From Bacillota bacterium (GTDB taxonomy: Bacteria > Bacillota > Clostridia > Acetivibrionales > DSM-2933): DNA of 7,577 nucleotides. Shown here one piece after another: positions 5,693-7,577 of the stretch. How positions within the stretch are numbered: the first letter of the stretch is position 1; each line of letters begins with the position of its first letter. The stretch is from NCBI GenBank assembly GCA_030705945.1, contig JAUZPS010000225.1, positions 1 through 7,577 on the forward strand, written 5' to 3'. The notes beneath the pieces were generated by a model. It was not told where the DNA came from. It saw nothing but the letters and a program-made list of their open reading frames with translations, and did no database searches. The translations under genes were made by a program, and so were the position numbers.

Positions 5693-6487
5693 ATGCCCGA
5701 ATGGTTATTAAAAGATGAGAATTATATTCCTCAGTCAGACAAGGATACATTTGCGAATAAAAGTATCCTGTCTTTATTGAGTCTACTTTCAAGGATAAGG
5801 ACCCAAAGCGGGTATAAAGAGGATAAATTTCATGTAAATGCAGCTTTAAAGGTTACGTTTACATTGATGCTTGTTATATTGCTCTCGCTATCAAGGAGCT
5901 TTACTTTTGTAGTTGTTATATATGTGTACTTGCTTGTAATTTTAAGTTTAATGCAAGGAGAAGAGATTATCAAAATTTTTAGAGTTAGTTTTGTGATGGC
6001 GATTTTTACATTTCTTATCCTTCTACCTGCAGCTTTCTGGGGCAATAAGCACAGTAGTATAATGATAACAGCTAAAGTGTTTGCTTCTGTTACAGCGGTC
6101 AACATACTATCACATTCGACGAGATGGAATTCTATAACAAGCGCGTTAAAAAGATTTTTTGTCCCGGATATTTTCATTTTCGTTTTGGATATTACAATTA
6201 AATATATTGTTATGCTTGGAGAATTTGCTTTGAATATGCTCTATTCGCTTAAACTCAGGTCAGTTGGCAGGAATAAAAGTAAGTATACCTCGCTTTCAGG
6301 CATTGCAGGAACCATGTTTATTAAATCTAAGGAAATGGCGGAAGATATGTATTCTGCTATGGAATGCAGAGGGTTTACAGGAGAATATCATATTTATAAT
6401 AAATTCAAATTTACATTTGCGGATTTTTTCTATATCATGATTAATATCTGTATAATACTTACATTTATATATTTGGGAAGGTTTTAA
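5693..6487 (+). CDS. ECF metal transporter transmembrane protein, CbiQ family
   Basis: This is the T component of the second importer, 264 residues and clearly divergent from the first CbiQ. An N-terminal hydrophilic segment (about 1-47, with MPEWLLKDENYIP) precedes hydrophobic helices at about 51-66, 70-87, 96-115 and 122-140. The coupling region follows with LKRFFVPDIF (152-161), LKLRSVGRNK (186-195) and the ECRGFTGE motif (234-241), equivalent to EARGYDGE in the first copy. A last helix lies near 246-261. ATG 5693 follows TGGGAG at 5677-5682 with about ten bases of spacing. Other nearby ATGs are out of frame. A short GC stem (GCCGG 5652-5656 with CCGGC 5665-5669) sits at the end of the preceding gene and might tune expression between S and T components. 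The following ATPase gene begins two bases after its stop. Confidence 0.92.
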   Translation: MPEWLLKDENYIPQSDKDTFANKSILSLLSLLSRIRTQSGYKEDKFHVNAALKVTFTLMLVILLSLSRSFTFVVVIYVYLLVILSLMQGEEIIKIFRVSFVMAIFTFLILLPAAFWGNKHSSIMITAKVFASVTAVNILSHSTRWNSITSALKRFFVPDIFIFVLDITIKYIVMLGEFALNMLYSLKLRSVGRNKSKYTSLSGIAGTMFIKSKEMAEDMYSAMECRGFTGEYHIYNKFKFTFADFFYIMINICIILTFIYLGRF

Positions 6488-6488
6488 A

Positions 6489-7274
6489 ATGATTGAAATT
6501 AAAGAAGTGACTTATTCATACTCGGGAGTAAACGCTCTTAATAATATAAATTTGAATATTTCAAGAGGAGAAGCCATAGCGTTGATGGGACCCAATGGGA
6601 GCGGCAAATCAACCTTGCTGAAATTGCTGAACGGCATAATATCTCCTGATACCGGAGTTTACAAATTCGATAATGAGGAAATAACACATAAAAAGCTTCA
6701 GGATTCAAAATTTTCAAAGCTTTTTCACCAAAGAATAGGCTTTGTGTTTCAGAATTCAGACACCCAGCTGTTCTGCGCTGACGTTTTCGATGAGATTGCA
6801 TTCGGTCCAAGACAGATGGGTATGAATGAAGGTGAAGTAGAAAAAAGAGTCAATGATTGCCTTAGTTTATTAAATATACAGAGTTTTAAACACAGACCGC
6901 CATATCATCTGAGCGGAGGCGAGAAAAGAAAGGTTGCGCTCGCTTGTGTTTTATCATTGAATCCCGAAGTTCTTATCCTTGATGAACCAATGAACGGACT
7001 TGATCCGAGGACTCAAAGATGGCTGGCTGAATTTCTTGTAAGCTTAAATAAAGCTGGTAAAACATTGATTACCTCAACGCATAATCTTGAATTGGCGCAG
7101 GAAATTTCGGGCAGGGCAATTTTATTTAGTGAGGAGCATTCAATTGTCGCAGATCGACCTACAGTAAAGCTGTTGGAGGATATCAAGCTGCTGAAGGAAG
7201 TCAACCTTGTAGATGAATATTATCATAGGCATGAAGGCAATGAGCATACTCATTTTCATACGCATAACTTTTGA
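6489..7274 (+). CDS. ECF metal transporter ATPase, CbiO family, with His-rich C-terminal tail
   Basis: This cytoplasmic ABC ATPase belongs to the second importer, 261 residues. It has Walker A GPNGSGKST (34-42), Q-loop FQNSDTQLF with Gln88, signature LSGGEKRKVALACVL (from 141), Walker B LILDEPMNGLDP with Asp165 and Glu166, and switch His198 in TSTHN. All catalytic residues are present, so it should be active. It is shorter than the first CbiO and ends differently. The last 18 residues include HRHEGNEHTHFHTHNF, with six histidines at 246, 248, 253, 255, 257 and 259, a probable metal-binding tail. Such tails suggest sensing or buffering of nickel or cobalt, but this is an inference. GGGAAGG (6475-6481) precedes ATG 6489 by seven bases. 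As only one ATPase gene is present, a homodimer is expected. Confidence 0.94.
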   Translation: MIEIKEVTYSYSGVNALNNINLNISRGEAIALMGPNGSGKSTLLKLLNGIISPDTGVYKFDNEEITHKKLQDSKFSKLFHQRIGFVFQNSDTQLFCADVFDEIAFGPRQMGMNEGEVEKRVNDCLSLLNIQSFKHRPPYHLSGGEKRKVALACVLSLNPEVLILDEPMNGLDPRTQRWLAEFLVSLNKAGKTLITSTHNLELAQEISGRAILFSEEHSIVADRPTVKLLEDIKLLKEVNLVDEYYHRHEGNEHTHFHTHNF

Positions 7275-7299
7275 ACATAAGAAACAATTGAAATCAAAA

Positions 7300-7410
7300 A
7301 TGCAGGATAAAAATGTTGTCTTCCAGTGTTTTTTTAATGCACTGGAGTGGGAATATCATAAGTATTGCCAAAAACAACATGGTTCAATTTGCCCAGAATG
7401 GTTAAAATAG
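7300..7410 (+). CDS. Doubtful short ORF, 36 residues
   Basis: The frame from ATG 7300 to TAG 7408-7410 encodes MQDKNVVFQCFFNALE and then a Trp/His/Cys-bearing end, HKYCQKQHGSICPEWLK. The frame stays open upstream into the end of the ATPase gene, and no ribosome binding site is visible before ATG 7300. The residue mix (three Cys, two Trp, aromatic residues) looks more protein-like than random AT-rich sequence, so it may be a real small protein or the remnant of a larger decayed gene. A stem, TCCAGTG 7322-7328 with CACTGGA 7340-7346, lies inside it. I do not recognise the sequence. Confidence 0.22.
   Translation: MQDKNVVFQCFFNALEWEYHKYCQKQHGSICPEWLK
7322..7346 (+). other. Stem-loop downstream of the second ECF operon
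   Basis: TCCAGTG 7322-7328 pairs with CACTGGA 7340-7346 around a T-rich 11-base loop. It is the only clear hairpin after the transporter ATPase gene, and its seven T residues are in the loop, not after the stem. It is therefore not a normal intrinsic terminator on either strand. It could stabilise or end the operon mRNA. Confidence 0.35.
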
Positions 7411-7442
7411 GGTGTGGATACAGCCTAATTTGGCATAAAATA

Positions 7443-7471
7443 TTGATTATAGTAGTTATTCTTGGTAAAAT
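7443..7471 (+). promoter_or_regulatory. Promoter of the gene starting at 7536
   Basis: TTGATT (7443-7448) and TAAAAT (7466-7471) are 17 bases apart, and TG at 7463-7464 adds an extended -10. The predicted start is near 7478, about 58 bases before the next start codon. Confidence 0.6.
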
Positions 7472-7535
7472 AGCATATATATTTCATATGATTGCTGTTT
7501 CTGTAAAAGTATTATCTTTTATAAGGAGAATTCGA

Positions 7536-7577
7536 ATGACTATATCAATTTTTGCGCAATTAGGGATATTTCTCCTA
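7536..7577 (+). CDS. Start of an unidentified, probably membrane, protein (3'-truncated)
   Basis: ATG 7536 follows AAGGAG (7523-7528) at seven bases, and a good promoter lies upstream. The 14 visible codons read MTISIFAQLGIFLL, a hydrophobic N terminus without charged residues. This suits the first transmembrane helix of a transporter, possibly an auxin-efflux-carrier type permease. Too little is visible to name the family. Confidence 0.6.
   Translation, partial: MTISIFAQLGIFLL

Noticed and set aside
1..7577. CRISPR array, tRNA or rRNA genes, insertion sequence, attachment site
   Set aside because: I looked for spaced direct repeats, cloverleaf sequences, transposase motifs and terminal inverted repeats and saw none. 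The region looks like stable chromosomal metabolism genes.

Overview
The window comes from an AT-rich Gram-positive anaerobe, most likely a member of the Clostridia. The evidence is strong AGGAGG-type ribosome binding sites, TTGACA/TATAAT-type promoters with frequent extended -10 (TGnTATAAT) elements, intrinsic terminators with T-tracts, a terminator-controlled cobalamin riboswitch, and a DUF3842-CooT gene pair of a kind I associate with clostridia. All genes lie on the + strand. The theme is transition-metal (cobalt and nickel) uptake.

Layout. (1) 1-693: the 3' part of an aldo/keto reductase gene, cut by the window edge. (2) 694-1076: a non-coding leader holding an extended -10 promoter, a complete cobalamin (B12) riboswitch aptamer (about 775-939) and a terminator/antiterminator expression platform (947-1050). 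(3) 1077-3781: a tightly packed cbiM-cbiN-cbiQ-cbiO operon encoding a complete energy-coupling-factor (ECF) cobalt importer. (4) 3888-4507: a two-gene unit, a DUF3842 protein and a CooT-family small nickel-binding protein, with its own promoter. (5) 4508-4670: a second structured leader. A TTGACT-N17-TATATT promoter overlaps the cooT stop codon. It is followed by two 6-bp hairpins with identical ACGAA loops. The second hairpin uses bases that also form the 5' arm of a strong intrinsic terminator just before the next gene. (6) 4671-7274: a second ECF metal transporter, a CbiM/NikM-type substrate protein with a fused C-terminal extension, CbiQ and CbiO, the last ending in a histidine-rich tail. 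(7) 7275-7577: a mostly non-coding stretch with one doubtful short ORF, a good promoter, and the first 14 codons of an unidentified membrane protein.

How the genes work together. The first transporter is most simply a cobalt importer shut off when cobalamin is plentiful. The second is a paralogous system with a different architecture: no CbiN, a fused S-component extension, a His-rich ATPase tail and a CooT gene upstream. These traits suggest nickel, but the metal is not proven by sequence.

The most interesting element is the leader at 4535-4650. It has the logic of a ligand- or protein-controlled transcription attenuator. Its tandem ACGA-containing hairpin loops resemble, but do not match, the guanidine-II (mini-ykkC) riboswitch, and I could not assign it to any metal riboswitch I know.
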